Origin: Polystyrenella longa
GTDB lineage: Bacteria > Planctomycetota > Planctomycetia > Planctomycetales > Planctomycetaceae
Length of the DNA: 64,000 bases
Direction of reading: 5' to 3'
Assembly (NCBI RefSeq): GCF_007750395.1
Contig: NZ_CP036281.1
Location: 1,327,001-1,391,000, forward strand
Part shown: in pieces, positions 44,657 to 54,120 of the stretch
Layout of the letters: the number at the start of each line of letters is the position of its first letter
Numbering within the stretch: the stretch's first letter is position 1
Translations under genes and position numbers: made by a program
The notes under the pieces: generated by a model
Seen by the model: the letters and a program-made list of their open reading frames with translations, nothing else
Databases searched by the model: none
What the model was told of the DNA's origin: nothing

Positions 44657-44942
44657 CAGGCCTTTGATTGCGATATCGACGAAGATGCGTGGCGAAACGC
44701 ATCGGAGAGTAATGCTTCCCAAACAGAGAGCGACATGGCGTCGGTCTTCCGTCAGGGCCAGGGTGTTTCCAATCGGATTCCTCACGTCAGGTGAGGGGGG
44801 AGGGAGCAAAAATGTTCACTGTCCAATGGGTTCAGAAATTCGATAAGAAACCATCTTCTAGCACTCTTCCACGGGAACCACAAGCGCGGGCCAGCAGGGG
44901 AAGCGAGTTCCCCTCCATTATCGACGAAAGAGAGCAGTTTTG

Positions 44943-45371
44943 CTATGCCGCCGCTGTTTTCCAGTAGCGATGACAGAGTTTTATCCCTCGCGATAATGGG
45001 ATTTGTGGGTCCAGTACTGCCAGTATCTGAAACTCATACAGGACCCATTTGATCGACCGTAAACCGGGAGGGACTAGCACCACGACCGCTAAATTGGCGT
45101 GTTTCTGTTGTAGAGTGAGTAGTTGGCGGATTTGTTCGCCCGAATCTGTTCGGAGAACGGTCCACAATAGTGCATGGTCTTTCGGATGAACGCGGTGGGA
45201 ACTCAGTTCCAGATCGTCGATAGCGTGCAGTTCGACCAAGTTCCCATCCAGTTCCCGGTGAAATCCAGGGTACCAGAAAGGTTCTGGTTCATGAACGAGT
45301 AGTTTCTGTCGAGATTTAACGGCCAACGTGTGAATCCTAGGTCCGCATCGTCTAAGCAGTGACCGCGGCAA
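44943..45371 (-). CDS. hypothetical protein, non-ATG start
   Basis: Up to 142 residues; codon composition looks genuinely coding. There is no ATG at the front. TTG at 45371 is the farthest possible start, since a stop lies two codons before it; TTG at 45326 is an alternative. Recognisable as a compact cytoplasmic protein with phrases such as LVHEPEPFWYPGFHRELDGNLVEL, DHALLWTVLRTDSGEQIRQLL and LAVVVLVPPGLRSIKWVLYEFQ. No family recognised. It lies 102 bp downstream of the pyrophosphatase gene on the same strand but after a terminator. Confidence 0.55.
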   Translation of the reverse strand: MPRSLLRRCGPRIHTLAVKSRQKLLVHEPEPFWYPGFHRELDGNLVELHAIDDLELSSHRVHPKDHALLWTVLRTDSGEQIRQLLTLQQKHANLAVVVLVPPGLRSIKWVLYEFQILAVLDPQIPLSRGIKLCHRYWKTAAA

Positions 45372-45409
45372 TCCCTATTGATTACCGGTCCGGTTGATCA
45401 TTGCGCGAG

Positions 45410-45445
45410 AAACAAAATCCACTGGAAACCGTGATTTCCAGTGGA
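45410..45445 (-). terminator. intrinsic terminator for ppa
   Basis: Read on the minus strand, TCCACTGGAAA and TTTCCAGTGGA (45435-45445 and 45418-45428) form a perfect 11-bp stem with a 6-base loop, followed by TTTTGTTT. It begins 28 bp after the ppa stop codon. Confidence 0.85.
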
Positions 45446-45473
45446 TAGTGAAGTTCAGAATGTCAGCAACGTC

Positions 45474-46031
45474 TTAGTGGCGTTGGTACGGTTGGAAACC
45501 GCGTCGTCGCTGGTCACTGTATCGTTGCAGCGCGCTTTCGATCACGCCGAAGCTCGCTTCCGCCGGCTGGAAGTCGTCTACTTCGACCGATTTACCTTCC
45601 AGCGTTTTGTAATCCTGGAAGAAACGTCGCAGCATATTCAGGCGGTGTTTGGGGAGGTCGGACGATTGAACGAACTCGTTGAAAGACGGGTCGTTGATGG
45701 CGACGGCGAGAATTTTGTGGTCTTTCTTGCCGCTGTCGATCATGGTCATCAAGCCGATTGCCCGAGCCTGAAGGATGGTGAGTGGATCGACCGGTTCCTG
45801 ACAGAGCACCAGCACGTCGAGGGGGTCATCGTCTTCCGCCAGAGTCTGTGGAATGAAACCGTAATTCGCCGGATAGTGGACCGAGGAATAAAGGATGCGG
45901 TCCATTTTCAACAGGCCAGTCTCTTTGTCGAGTTCGTACTTGACGCTGGAGCCGGTCGGAATTTCGATGACAGCCGTAAATTCAGTAGGAAGTCGTTCAC
46001 CCGGGGTAACATCGTGCCAGGCATGGGTCAT
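45474..46031 (-). CDS. ppa: inorganic pyrophosphatase (family I)
   Basis: 185 residues. Hydrolyses pyrophosphate to phosphate in the cytoplasm. Family I motifs are intact: EIPTGSSVKYELDKETG, YPANYGFIPQTLAEDDDPLDVLVL (the D-x-D-P-x-D metal signature), and IDSGKKDHKILAV. The C-terminus RRRGFQPYQRH is a short basic extension. It has its own terminator and a long upstream spacer, so it is probably monocistronic. Confidence 0.96.
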   Translation of the reverse strand: MTHAWHDVTPGERLPTEFTAVIEIPTGSSVKYELDKETGLLKMDRILYSSVHYPANYGFIPQTLAEDDDPLDVLVLCQEPVDPLTILQARAIGLMTMIDSGKKDHKILAVAINDPSFNEFVQSSDLPKHRLNMLRRFFQDYKTLEGKSVEVDDFQPAEASFGVIESALQRYSDQRRRGFQPYQRH

Positions 46032-46567
46032 CTTTAAAAACCTTATTCTTTTCAGCTGAGGAACAGATAGATCGAGTTAGTCTTCTGAATTTCTGCAAGT
46101 GGTCAAGCCGCTCAGGCAGTTAGTCATTTGAATAACCCTTTTAGTTTATGGTGAAGCATAAAAACCATCGGGGGAAGTCGGTTCCTTGCCTTAACCGGAT
46201 ATTCTCAACCACGGGAACGCAATTGGTGGAGTAACCTTTACTACTGTAACGCAGCAACTTCCCATGGCCCACTTACTTTTTCTAAACAGGTCGAATTTTT
46301 ACTTACAAGGAAGAAAACGACGAAAGAAACGACCCGGCTCGCGTGAAACAGACTGAGGCAGTACTTTAGATGCCATGTCCCCATTCTTCAGCGAGGCTCG
46401 GATCTAACATAGGAAAGCCGATTTTCAGAGGGAACAGCAGCGGCGTCAGAAAAACAGAGAAAAGCCGAACTCTTGCTGTCGGGACTTAGCCGGTAGTGGG
46501 CATCCTCCGGGGAAAGGCACGATCTTCGGCCTGTTTCGGGTTGCAAGAGGATCGGTCACCCTTCATT

Positions 46568-46581
46568 CTGTATAGATACAG
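46568..46581. promoter_or_regulatory. near-palindrome, operator candidate
   Basis: CTGTAT and ATACAG arms separated by AG, 113 bp before the ThuA-like gene. The size and AT-rich centre suit a dimeric regulator, but no regulator gene is near. Confidence 0.25.
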
Positions 46582-46639
46582 TGAGATTCTCATCGTGGCC
46601 CGATTGGGCACCTGATGAGAGCGCTCTCCTGCAGTCCTT

Positions 46640-46661
46640 ATTCAGAAACGGCGTTCTGAAT
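46640..46661 (+). promoter_or_regulatory. 5'-leader hairpin of the ThuA-like gene
   Basis: ATTCAGAA (46640-46647) pairs with TTCTGAAT (46654-46661) around a 6-base loop, ending about 30 bases before the start codons. It might affect mRNA stability; no T-run for termination. Confidence 0.3.
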
Positions 46662-46693
46662 TCAACACCATATTGAGACACATTAAGAAAGGC

Positions 46694-47602
46694 ATGATGG
46701 CCATGATGCGGAAATTCCTGCTTCAGTCCCTCGGTTCCCTCGCAGTATTACTGATTGTTGGTGGATTATCTTTCACGCAAACTTCGCAGGCGATGGCTGC
46801 TCAGAAACAACCTCATATCGTATTTGTGACGGGAGATCATGAGTATCGATCCGAAATTACCATGCCGATGATCGCCAAGTTGCTCGAAAAGAATTACGGT
46901 TTCAAAACGACCGTCCTGTATGCGATTAACAAACAAACGGGAAAGATTGATGTTCAGGAAGAAGAGAACATCCCCGGTTTGGAAGTCCTCAAAGATGCCG
47001 ACCTGGCTGTGGTCTTTCTTCGTTGGCGTCGTCTGCCTGAGAACCAACTGAAGATGCTGGTCGATTATGCCCAGTCGGGAAAACCGATGGTGGGGTTAAG
47101 GACATCAACACATCCGCTCAATTATCCGGAAGGTCATCCACTCCAGAAATGGAACAGTGATTTTCCAACGAAATTCTTCGGTCAGAAATGGATCACCCAC
47201 CACGGACACGATGCTAGTACCGACGTACATCCCATTCTAAGCCAGACCACTAATCCCATCTTGAGTGGGATCCGTCCCTTTCATGCTCGGTCCTGGTTGT
47301 ATCATGTCACTCCGCTGGAGGGGGAATGCACTCCTCTATTGGAAGGAACAGCCTATGACTCCAACAAGGTAGGCAATGAGAAGGAATATCCACTTACTCA
47401 GCCCGTCGCCTGGACGAAGAACAACAATGGTGGCAAAGTCTTTTTCACCACGCTCGGTCACCCACAGGACTTCGAAATCGATTCGATGCGTCGCGTGCTG
47501 GTGAATGGCATCTTCTGGGGCCTTGGCAAAGAGATTCCCTCAGAAGGAACCAACGTCGACCTGGAAGAACCGTTCATTGCTCCAGAGTCGAATGAACTCT
47601 GA
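46694..47602 (+). CDS. secreted ThuA-like domain protein
   Basis: About 302 residues, starting in a cluster of ATG codons (46694, 46697, 46703, 46706) after AAGAAAGG; a TTG at 46673 is less likely. A signal peptide (LLQSLGSLAVLLIVGGLSF, cut near QAMAA) precedes a ThuA/class I GATase-like domain: PHIVFVTGDHEYRSEITMPM, ADLAVVFLRWRRLPENQ, GKPMVGLRTSTHPL, and the C-terminal GGKVFFTTLGHPQDF. ThuA (trehalose utilisation) domains are very common in planctomycete secreted proteins, often with haem or sugar-binding partners. Enzymatic role unknown. Monocistronic with a strong terminator. Confidence 0.85.
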   Translation: MMAMMRKFLLQSLGSLAVLLIVGGLSFTQTSQAMAAQKQPHIVFVTGDHEYRSEITMPMIAKLLEKNYGFKTTVLYAINKQTGKIDVQEEENIPGLEVLKDADLAVVFLRWRRLPENQLKMLVDYAQSGKPMVGLRTSTHPLNYPEGHPLQKWNSDFPTKFFGQKWITHHGHDASTDVHPILSQTTNPILSGIRPFHARSWLYHVTPLEGECTPLLEGTAYDSNKVGNEKEYPLTQPVAWTKNNNGGKVFFTTLGHPQDFEIDSMRRVLVNGIFWGLGKEIPSEGTNVDLEEPFIAPESNEL

Positions 47603-47645
47603 GAAGAGTAGTTCAGCACGAAACTGAACGAATCGGTGTACAATC

Positions 47646-47685
47646 AAAAAGCCTTCCCATCTCGAAGATGGGAAGGCTTTTTTCG
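47646..47685 (+). terminator. strong intrinsic terminator after the ThuA-like gene
   Basis: Perfect 17-bp stem (47646-47662 with 47666-47682), 3-base loop CGA, GC-rich core GCCTTCCCATCT, with the right arm ending in six Ts. It starts 44 bp after the stop. The remaining 240 bp up to the next gene show nothing further. Confidence 0.93.
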
Positions 47686-47923
47686 TTTATTTACTCAGCG
47701 ATTGGTTGAACATGCCGCTGGTTGAGTCGAAGCCTGAATTTACTGGTTAATTTAGGCAGACTTTATCGATTCGGAACTTCTATTTTTCCAAATCATACCG
47801 ACTCGAAGTTTTTGGCAAACAATGTGGACCAAATCGCTTATAATGGTCGATGGAGATCTTCAGTCGTAAACCTGTTCTGCAGGGACGGGGGAAATCCATT
47901 TACTTCTAGGGGATGAAAACGCG

Positions 47924-48706
47924 ATGGCTGCTCCTTCGCATGCCAACTTTCAAGTTCGATATGGGACGGATGAGGCAACTCAGGCGGCCTCAAGATCGCT
48001 GGCCCATTCAGAGATAAATCGGGGAGCAGTGATCACCCGGGAAGCAGGGATGAGTGAGATTGCTCACCCGGTGGGACTGGATGCAACTGAACTGCGACGA
48101 CGTTGGTGGCATATCTCACCAGGTGTTTTGGCAGTGCTGCTCTGGTTCTTTCCTCATCGGGATCCTATCTCTCCGACGTTGTACGGAATCTTTATGTTTG
48201 CGGCCGTTCTGTTGGCTCTAAACATCTTTTTCCGCTATCGGAAAATCGCCCGACAGGGTGATACGAGTGATCGGCTTGATGCTGTAGCAGGTTACGCCTG
48301 TTCGGTACTGTCGATGGTGCTCTGTTTTCCAGCAGACATTGAACTGGCCCTGGTGGTGTTGGCAGTCCTTGCCTTTGGCGATGGTTCGGCAACACTCGTG
48401 GGGAAACTGGTGCAGGGCCCACGGCTCCCCTGGAATCAGGAGAAAAGCTGGTCCGGGTTTCTGGCGTTTGTGCTGGTCGGCGGATCGATGGCCACGTTGA
48501 TGTATTGGAGTGAGACCCAGAATCCAGAGGCGATTTTTCTCAAACCAGTTACGACTTTGCAAATTCTAATGTGTGGATTTCTGCCGGCGATCGCGGGAGC
48601 GATGGTCGAATCGATGCGATCCCATATTAATGACAATATTCGTGTCGGACTGGCGGCGGGCATCACCGTCGGTTTGATTCAGTGGATGACGCTTGGTATA
48701 AGCTGA
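47924..48706 (+). CDS. diacylglycerol/polyprenol (dolichol-type) kinase family membrane protein
   Basis: 260 residues. The first 55 are hydrophilic, then about six to seven spans follow, for example WHISPGVLAVLLWFF and IFMFAAVLLALNIFF. The CDP-alcohol/CTP-kinase motif is clear: VLAFGDGSATLVGKLVQG followed by KSWSGFLAFVLVGG, as in dolichol, phytol and CTP-dependent diacylglycerol kinases. It probably phosphorylates a membrane lipid alcohol with CTP. A start at ATG 48050 would remove the polar N-terminal part; the AGGGG before 47924 favours the longer form. Confidence 0.78.
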   Translation: MAAPSHANFQVRYGTDEATQAASRSLAHSEINRGAVITREAGMSEIAHPVGLDATELRRRWWHISPGVLAVLLWFFPHRDPISPTLYGIFMFAAVLLALNIFFRYRKIARQGDTSDRLDAVAGYACSVLSMVLCFPADIELALVVLAVLAFGDGSATLVGKLVQGPRLPWNQEKSWSGFLAFVLVGGSMATLMYWSETQNPEAIFLKPVTTLQILMCGFLPAIAGAMVESMRSHINDNIRVGLAAGITVGLIQWMTLGIS

Positions 48707-49035
48707 GATTGTTTGAATCAAAGCGAATATACTAAATCAAAACAAATAATTGAGATCGGGCAACGAATACAGGCTCTGTCTCTCTATAGGTAGTTTCAAA
48801 ACCCTTCGATGGGTCACATTTACACAGTATTTGTAGAGTTTAAGACAGCCACAACCGGGTTTTGAAATGGGCTCTACAGGATGGAACAAGACTTCGGCGG
48901 TCTTTTCTGACTGACGATGCTAAACAGCACATTTAATTCGAGACTCAATTACCTCGTTTCTCATCCTGAATGAAGTTGTTCCTTCCGTTTTTCTTACCCA
49001 CCCTACAACCTCCCTGGCGCTGACGAGAGAGTTTC
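48707..49035. other. intergenic region, 329 bp
   Basis: Spacer before the ABC transporter operon, probably holding its promoter. No gene, terminator or repeat was recognised. Confidence 0.4.
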
Positions 49036-49983
49036 ATGGCAGTTCTGGAAGTTTCTGAACTAAGAAAGAGCTTCGAAGATCTCGTCGCCGTTGATGGTGT
49101 CAGCTTTGAAGTTAACGCGGGGGAAGTCTTTGGCCTGCTGGGGCCAAACGGTGCCGGTAAATCAACTACCATGATGATGATCGCCGGTCTGGTACGCCCG
49201 GACAGTGGCGAAATTCTCCTGGAAGGGAATCAATTCACTGCCGAGAAGCGTGAACTGCGACATCTGATCGGTGTGGTCCCGCAGGATCTCGCCATTTACG
49301 AGGATATGACGGCCCTCGAAAACCTGATGTTCTTCGGTTCGCTGTATGGCGTTCGAGGGCAGGAGCTCAAAGACCGCATCGAAGATACCCTGCAGCGAAT
49401 CGGCCTGGTTGACCGGGCACACGATCGCGCGGAGACGTTTTCAGGCGGAATGAAACGTCGATTGAATTTCGGAGCGGCATTACTTCATAAACCCCATCTG
49501 CTGATTCTGGACGAACCGACCGTCGGAGTCGATCCCCAGTCCCGTTCGCATTTGCTCGACTGCATTCGCAATCTGAACAAAGAAGGGGTGGCGATCATTT
49601 ATGCCTCGCACTACATGGAAGAGGTCGAAGCGATTTGTGATCGGGTGGCGATTATCGACCACGGACAACGAATTGCTTATGACCATATCTCGGCCTTGTT
49701 GAGCAAAGTCAGTGCAGATCTGAAGTTGAAAATCTCTCCACCGCAAAATGGATTGATGGAACGTCTCAAAGGAAGAGCTTCTTTGGAAACGACGGCGCTC
49801 AATGAAAATATGCTCGTCATTAGCCGGCTACCCGAGCAGCGAAACGAAGATTTGCGTGCGGAACTGAGCGACGTACTCAATGAGATTGAGAAGTCGAATG
49901 TCGAACTACGGGGCATCGATACCGAAGAACCAAGCCTCGAAAAACTATTCCTCGATTTGACCGGCAAGAGCTTGCGAGATTGA
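49036..49983 (+). CDS. ABC-2 type transporter ATP-binding protein
   Basis: 315 residues. Walker A GPNGAGKST at 36-44, Q-loop VPQDLAIYEDMTA, signature FSGGMKRRL at 135-143, Walker B LLILDEPTVGVD at 155-166, and the H-loop in IYASHYMEEVEAICD. The C-terminal 90 residues form an extra domain, as in drug, daunorubicin and NatA-type exporters. It powers the permease encoded by the next gene, whose in-frame TTG at 49980 overlaps its stop. GAGAG lies before the ATG. Confidence 0.94.
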   Translation: MAVLEVSELRKSFEDLVAVDGVSFEVNAGEVFGLLGPNGAGKSTTMMMIAGLVRPDSGEILLEGNQFTAEKRELRHLIGVVPQDLAIYEDMTALENLMFFGSLYGVRGQELKDRIEDTLQRIGLVDRAHDRAETFSGGMKRRLNFGAALLHKPHLLILDEPTVGVDPQSRSHLLDCIRNLNKEGVAIIYASHYMEEVEAICDRVAIIDHGQRIAYDHISALLSKVSADLKLKISPPQNGLMERLKGRASLETTALNENMLVISRLPEQRNEDLRAELSDVLNEIEKSNVELRGIDTEEPSLEKLFLDLTGKSLRD

Positions 49984-49985
49984 CC

Positions 49986-51407
49986 ATGGGCGGTTGGAAT
50001 ATCACCAAAAAAGATTTGCTGCTGCTTTGCCGCGACGGGCGCGCGCTGGCGGTCTTGCTGTTGTTGCCGATGTTGTTCATCGGTCTCATCGGGATGTCCG
50101 TCGGCCCTCTGTTCGCTACGGGTGACGAAGAGAAAAACAAATTTCCCATCGCGGTTCTCGATCAGGTTGATCATGAATTTGACCTGCAGGACCTGCGCCG
50201 GTTCGATCCCCCCAGTTTTGGATTTGAGAATTATGAAGAGTTGATGGAACTGGAGCCCGAGCTGGACCCGGTGACATTAGAAGAGGCCGAAGCCTCTGGT
50301 TATGCCGACGCTGAAGAGGAACTGGAGCGGCAACAGAAGAATTCACGGATGTTGACTGAGCACATTATCAACAAGATTGAAGTTGATCGTGGATTCAAGG
50401 TAACCCGATTGAAGTCGGCCGCCGAAGCGGAAGAGTGGCAGCAGGAGAACGTGGGAAACGTTCTTGTCGTCTTTGGTGAAGAGTTCTGGACCCGGGTCGA
50501 AACATTAGAGAGTGCGGACCTTTTTCAGCTCGATCAGGGCCGAATGAAATCGGGGCTTTCCTCGCTCGATATCTATCTGGAATCGCGCAGCAGCAATGCA
50601 ACACGAGACTCGATTGTACACGAGATGATCCGCGTGAAAGTGTTAGAAGTCATTTCACCGTACGTCATGTGCGAAACGGAAAGTCACTTTCGTTCCATGG
50701 CAGACAAGTCGGTCTGTGAACCGTACGAGTTAAACGGCGTGTTGCCACCGCTGGACGCCCCCGCTCCGGTGCAGAAAGATCCAACGAAGGCACAACTGAA
50801 CGAAGCGTACATCTTTATCGTACCGGGTTTCACGGTGATGTTCGTGTTCTTTCTGGTCAACATTATGGCACGTTCTTTCCTGCAGGAGAAACATCAGGGA
50901 ACGTTACGGCGGTTGCAGATGGCTCCGCTGCGACCCGCTTCGGTCATGGTGGGGAAGACAGTTCCCTTCCTGTTGATCTCGCTGGCACAGACTATCCTGC
51001 TCTTTCTGTTCGGACGGTTTACTTTCGGGATGAGCTGGGGGACAGAACCGCTATTGCTGTTGCCCGTGATTTTCTTTACTTCGCTGGCGGCGACTGGCCT
51101 GGGTCTGGTAATTGCCTTGATCGTCAAAACGGATTCGCAGGTTTCTTCTTATTCGAACCTGATCGTCATCATGATGGCGGGCGTCTCCGGGTGCATCATT
51201 CCACCTGAATGGATGAATTCCCAGCTACTGCGGAACACCAGTCTGGCGACACCCCATTACTGGTCTCTCAACGCCTTTGGTGAAATCCTGAAAGCGGAGA
51301 CTCCTAGCCTTAGTATTGTGGCGGAGTCCTGCGGCGTCTTAATCGCTTTCTCGGTCTTCTTCTTCGTGCTGGGTTCCGTACTGTGGCGACAGAAGCTGGC
51401 AACGTAG
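49986..51407 (+). CDS. ABC-2 family permease
   Basis: 473 residues from ATG 49986. A TTG at 49980 would overlap the ATPase gene by 4 bp. One N-terminal span (ALAVLLLLPMLFIGLIGMSV) is followed by a large outward-facing domain of about 230 residues, rich in Glu and Asp, then five C-terminal spans: FIVPGFTVMFVFFLVNIMA, LLISLAQTILLFLFGRF, LLLPVIFFTSLAATGLGLVIAL, LIVIMMAGVSGCIIP and LSIVAESCGVLIAFSVFFFVLGSV. The SFLQEKHQGTLRRLQMAPL coupling segment is typical of ABC-2 exporters (ABC2_membrane_3 type). Substrate unknown. Confidence 0.9.
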   Translation: MGGWNITKKDLLLLCRDGRALAVLLLLPMLFIGLIGMSVGPLFATGDEEKNKFPIAVLDQVDHEFDLQDLRRFDPPSFGFENYEELMELEPELDPVTLEEAEASGYADAEEELERQQKNSRMLTEHIINKIEVDRGFKVTRLKSAAEAEEWQQENVGNVLVVFGEEFWTRVETLESADLFQLDQGRMKSGLSSLDIYLESRSSNATRDSIVHEMIRVKVLEVISPYVMCETESHFRSMADKSVCEPYELNGVLPPLDAPAPVQKDPTKAQLNEAYIFIVPGFTVMFVFFLVNIMARSFLQEKHQGTLRRLQMAPLRPASVMVGKTVPFLLISLAQTILLFLFGRFTFGMSWGTEPLLLLPVIFFTSLAATGLGLVIALIVKTDSQVSSYSNLIVIMMAGVSGCIIPPEWMNSQLLRNTSLATPHYWSLNAFGEILKAETPSLSIVAESCGVLIAFSVFFFVLGSVLWRQKLAT

Positions 51408-51593
51408 TTGAGCGAATATGTGCACCAATCCGATTTGCATCTACCAATCTGATTATTAGTGCCCGCTTGGCTGATATCCGTCGAGCGAAAACTTCCCTGG
51501 CTACCTTCGCATCTGGTTTCTGCGTGCGCGAGGATTGTGTAAACTATTGTTCTGAATTAATTCCAGACAATAGTTTGAAGAAACACAATTCTT

Positions 51594-52853
51594 ATGAGCG
51601 ACACTCCTCTACGTTATGGCATCATTGGTGGCGGTTTCATTACGGGCTTTCAGCTTAAGTCGATGCTGCAAGTCCGTGGTTTGACGATCAGCGGTATTAC
51701 GTCGCGACGACGTCCCGAAACGCTGTCGGAATTTATTAAACAAAACGATCTCGGACCCGGGACGATTTACGACAGCATTGAAGAGATGTTGCCGCATGTT
51801 GATGTCGTTGCCATCTTCGGGCCGAACTTCACCCGCGTTGAAACAGTTGAACGGATTGTGAATTCGATTCAGGCTGGTACTTCGATCAAAGCGATCATCT
51901 GTGAGAAACCCCTCGGTCGCAATCTGCAGGAAGCACGCAAGGTGATCGAACTGGCCGAGTCGGTTGATTTACAAACGATCTATTTCGAAAACCAGTTGCA
52001 CATGGGTTCGATCCAGGCGGTCCGCGATCAACTCGCTCCGGTGATTGAAACGATGGGGCCTCCCGTACTGACGCGTTCCTCAGAAGAACATGCCGGCCCG
52101 CACAGCGCCTGGTTCTGGACTCCTTCCCTGCAGGGCGGGGGAGTCATGTCCGACATGGGCTGCCATTGCCTGGCGGTTGGCTGGTACACATTGACGCCTC
52201 CCGGTAAGCCGGTTGATTTTCTCAAACCGGTTTCGGTTCAGGCCGATCTGTCTCTTCTTAAGTGGGGACAACCCCGCTGGCGGGAGCAGTTGAAAGAAAA
52301 GTTCGATGTCGACTTCAGTAAAACTCCCGCGGAGGATTTTGCGACAGGGATCGTCACCTACGAAAACCCGGAAACAGGGCAGCGGGTGAAAAGTCAGTTC
52401 ACGGTCTCCTGGATGTATGACAAGCAGGGATTGCGGCTGGCACTGGATGGACTGGGGGCCAGTTACGCGTTTGAGATGAATACGCTCCGCTCACCTCTCG
52501 AAATTTTCATCGGCGATGAGGCTGCTGCCAGTCTGTCCGATGCGGAAACTGCCTTGGAGAAATCAACTGCGACTCGTGGGCTACTGGCCGTGCAGCCCAA
52601 TGAACCCGACCTCTATGGGTATAATACTGAAAACGAAGATGCGATCCGGGCGATTCGGACGGGGGCGAAACCTTTGCTCGATTGGAACTACGGTTTACAG
52701 ATCGTCCGACTGACCATGGCCGCCTATCTCTCTGCCGAACGGGGGCAGGTGGTTGACTTGACCGACCCGGCTACAAATGCAGAGTTGGAAACTTATGTCC
52801 CGCTTATTCAGCAGGGGAGAGGGGCTGAAGTTCTTTACGTCCCTGAAGGTTAA
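51594..52853 (+). CDS. Gfo/Idh/MocA family oxidoreductase
   Basis: 419 residues, no signal peptide. The N-terminal Rossmann fold has YGIIGGGFITGFQLKSML (dinucleotide loop), then VDVVAIFGPNFTR and the family motif AIICEKPLGRNLQEAR. The catalytic-side motif (GGGVMSDMGCHCLAVGWY) carries the His of the usual D-x-x-x-H pattern. It probably oxidises or epimerises a sugar or cyclitol with NAD(P). Preceded by a 186 bp spacer, with no partner gene. Confidence 0.9.
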   Translation: MSDTPLRYGIIGGGFITGFQLKSMLQVRGLTISGITSRRRPETLSEFIKQNDLGPGTIYDSIEEMLPHVDVVAIFGPNFTRVETVERIVNSIQAGTSIKAIICEKPLGRNLQEARKVIELAESVDLQTIYFENQLHMGSIQAVRDQLAPVIETMGPPVLTRSSEEHAGPHSAWFWTPSLQGGGVMSDMGCHCLAVGWYTLTPPGKPVDFLKPVSVQADLSLLKWGQPRWREQLKEKFDVDFSKTPAEDFATGIVTYENPETGQRVKSQFTVSWMYDKQGLRLALDGLGASYAFEMNTLRSPLEIFIGDEAAASLSDAETALEKSTATRGLLAVQPNEPDLYGYNTENEDAIRAIRTGAKPLLDWNYGLQIVRLTMAAYLSAERGQVVDLTDPATNAELETYVPLIQQGRGAEVLYVPEG

Positions 52854-53120
52854 GGGGACAGGAGCGAAATGTCCGATTTATTTCAGTCACAGGTTCGCTC
52901 GTTTTGCCTCATCAACTTTAAACCGGTTTAGGATTGCATTTCCCGTCGGCGTACACTCTGATAAGAGAGTATTGATGCGACAGCGGGAATAAATTTCATT
53001 CGCCAACGCGTCGCTGATCGAAATCACCTCTGGTCTTACAGAGTGGACATACAATTACTTTCACAAAATGCTTACACACATAGATTTGCTCCGCCTGAAC
53101 AGGCAGAAAGGAAACTTGGT

Positions 53121-53687
53121 ATGAAAAAGGTCTCCCTCGCATTGTCTCTGATTTGCGGATTGATGCTGACCGCAGTCGCTTCTGTTAACGCCGCTGATCA
53201 GGAGGAAAGCCCCATCTTCGAACAAAAAATGACGTCTCTGGACGGCAAAGAAGTCGACCTGAGCCAGTACAAAGGCAAAGTTCTGCTGATCGTGAATGTC
53301 GCCAGCCAATGTGGTGCAACTCCTCAGTACGAACCCCTGCAGGGGCTGCACGAGAAATACGCTGACAAAGGCTTGGCAGTACTTGGCTTTCCTTGTAACC
53401 AGTTTGGAAAACAGGAACCAGGTGACGAGTCTGAAATCGCCCAGTTCTGCGAAAAGAACTACGGTGTGACTTTCGACATGTTCTCCAAAATTGAAGTAAA
53501 CGGAGAAGAGCAGGCTCCTCTGTACGAATACTTGACGACTTCAGCAGCCGACGAAGGAAAAGTGAAATGGAACTTTGAGAAGTTCTTGATCAGTAAAGAT
53601 GGCAAAGTGGTCGAACGCTTCCGGACTAAGACACAACCCGATTCCGAAGAAGTGGTCACCGCCATCGAAGCGGAACTGGCCAAATAG
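53121..53687 (+). CDS. exported glutathione peroxidase (Cys type)
   Basis: 188 residues from ATG 53121, which has GAAAGGA 8 bases upstream and opens a signal peptide (KKVSLALSLICGLMLTAVASVNA). An upstream in-frame ATG at 53043 adds 26 polar residues and is rejected. The peroxidatic Cys64 lies in NVASQCGATPQY; Gln94 (FPCNQFG) and Trp150-Asn151 (VKWNFEKF) complete the catalytic tetrad. The codon is TGT, so it is not a selenoprotein. Export to the periplasm is unusual but seen in some bacteria; it would remove peroxides there, probably with thioredoxin-like donors. Confidence 0.93.
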   Translation: MKKVSLALSLICGLMLTAVASVNAADQEESPIFEQKMTSLDGKEVDLSQYKGKVLLIVNVASQCGATPQYEPLQGLHEKYADKGLAVLGFPCNQFGKQEPGDESEIAQFCEKNYGVTFDMFSKIEVNGEEQAPLYEYLTTSAADEGKVKWNFEKFLISKDGKVVERFRTKTQPDSEEVVTAIEAELAK

Positions 53688-53718
53688 TCCTGGCAGTTAA
53701 GTTGTCAGTCATTGATTC

Positions 53719-53755
53719 AAATCGCTCCCTCGGTTTCCGATGGGGCGATTTTTTT
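53719..53755 (+). terminator. intrinsic terminator after the peroxidase gene
   Basis: AAATCGCTCC (53719-53728) pairs with GGGGCGATTT (53742-53751), with one G-T pair, followed by a run of Ts. It starts 32 bp after the stop. Confidence 0.85.
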
Positions 53756-54101
53756 GTGCACGGTGAATATTTTGTGCACTGTACAGTTCCATGATCTATA
53801 TTGGATCAACAGCAACACTTGCGAATTCGTTTCCGCAGGTGTTTTTGTTATTCAGGAGGGAAGCTTGTGGAAGCAGGGAAGGGCAGAACCAACCCAACCG
53901 TTGTGACAAATCGGGACAACCACTTCGAAGGCGTCCATAGGTCCAAGCCGTCGGGTTTGATTCAGGACATTATTTGTTCAGAATCAGTGTAAATAAGGTC
54001 TTCGGTACAAATTTCTATTAGAACGGGAATCCATTCTTGACATTCTGCTGGAGAACGGGTCTCATAAAGGCAAGTGATTACTTATGTGTACGGCTCCCTT
54101 A

Positions 54102-54120
54102 GGAGAGTGTTCCACTCTCC
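54102..54120. repeat. tight stem-loop
   Basis: GGAGAGTG (54102-54109) and CACTCTCC (54113-54120) form a perfect 8-bp stem with a 3-base loop. No T-run; could be a structured RNA element or a remnant. Confidence 0.4.

Larger units (their letters stand above)
46032..46693. other. divergent intergenic region, 662 bp
   Basis: Between ppa (minus) and the ThuA-like gene (plus). It contains an operator-like near-palindrome at 46568-46581 and a hairpin at 46640-46661 just before the ThuA-like gene. No gene supported. Confidence 0.45.
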
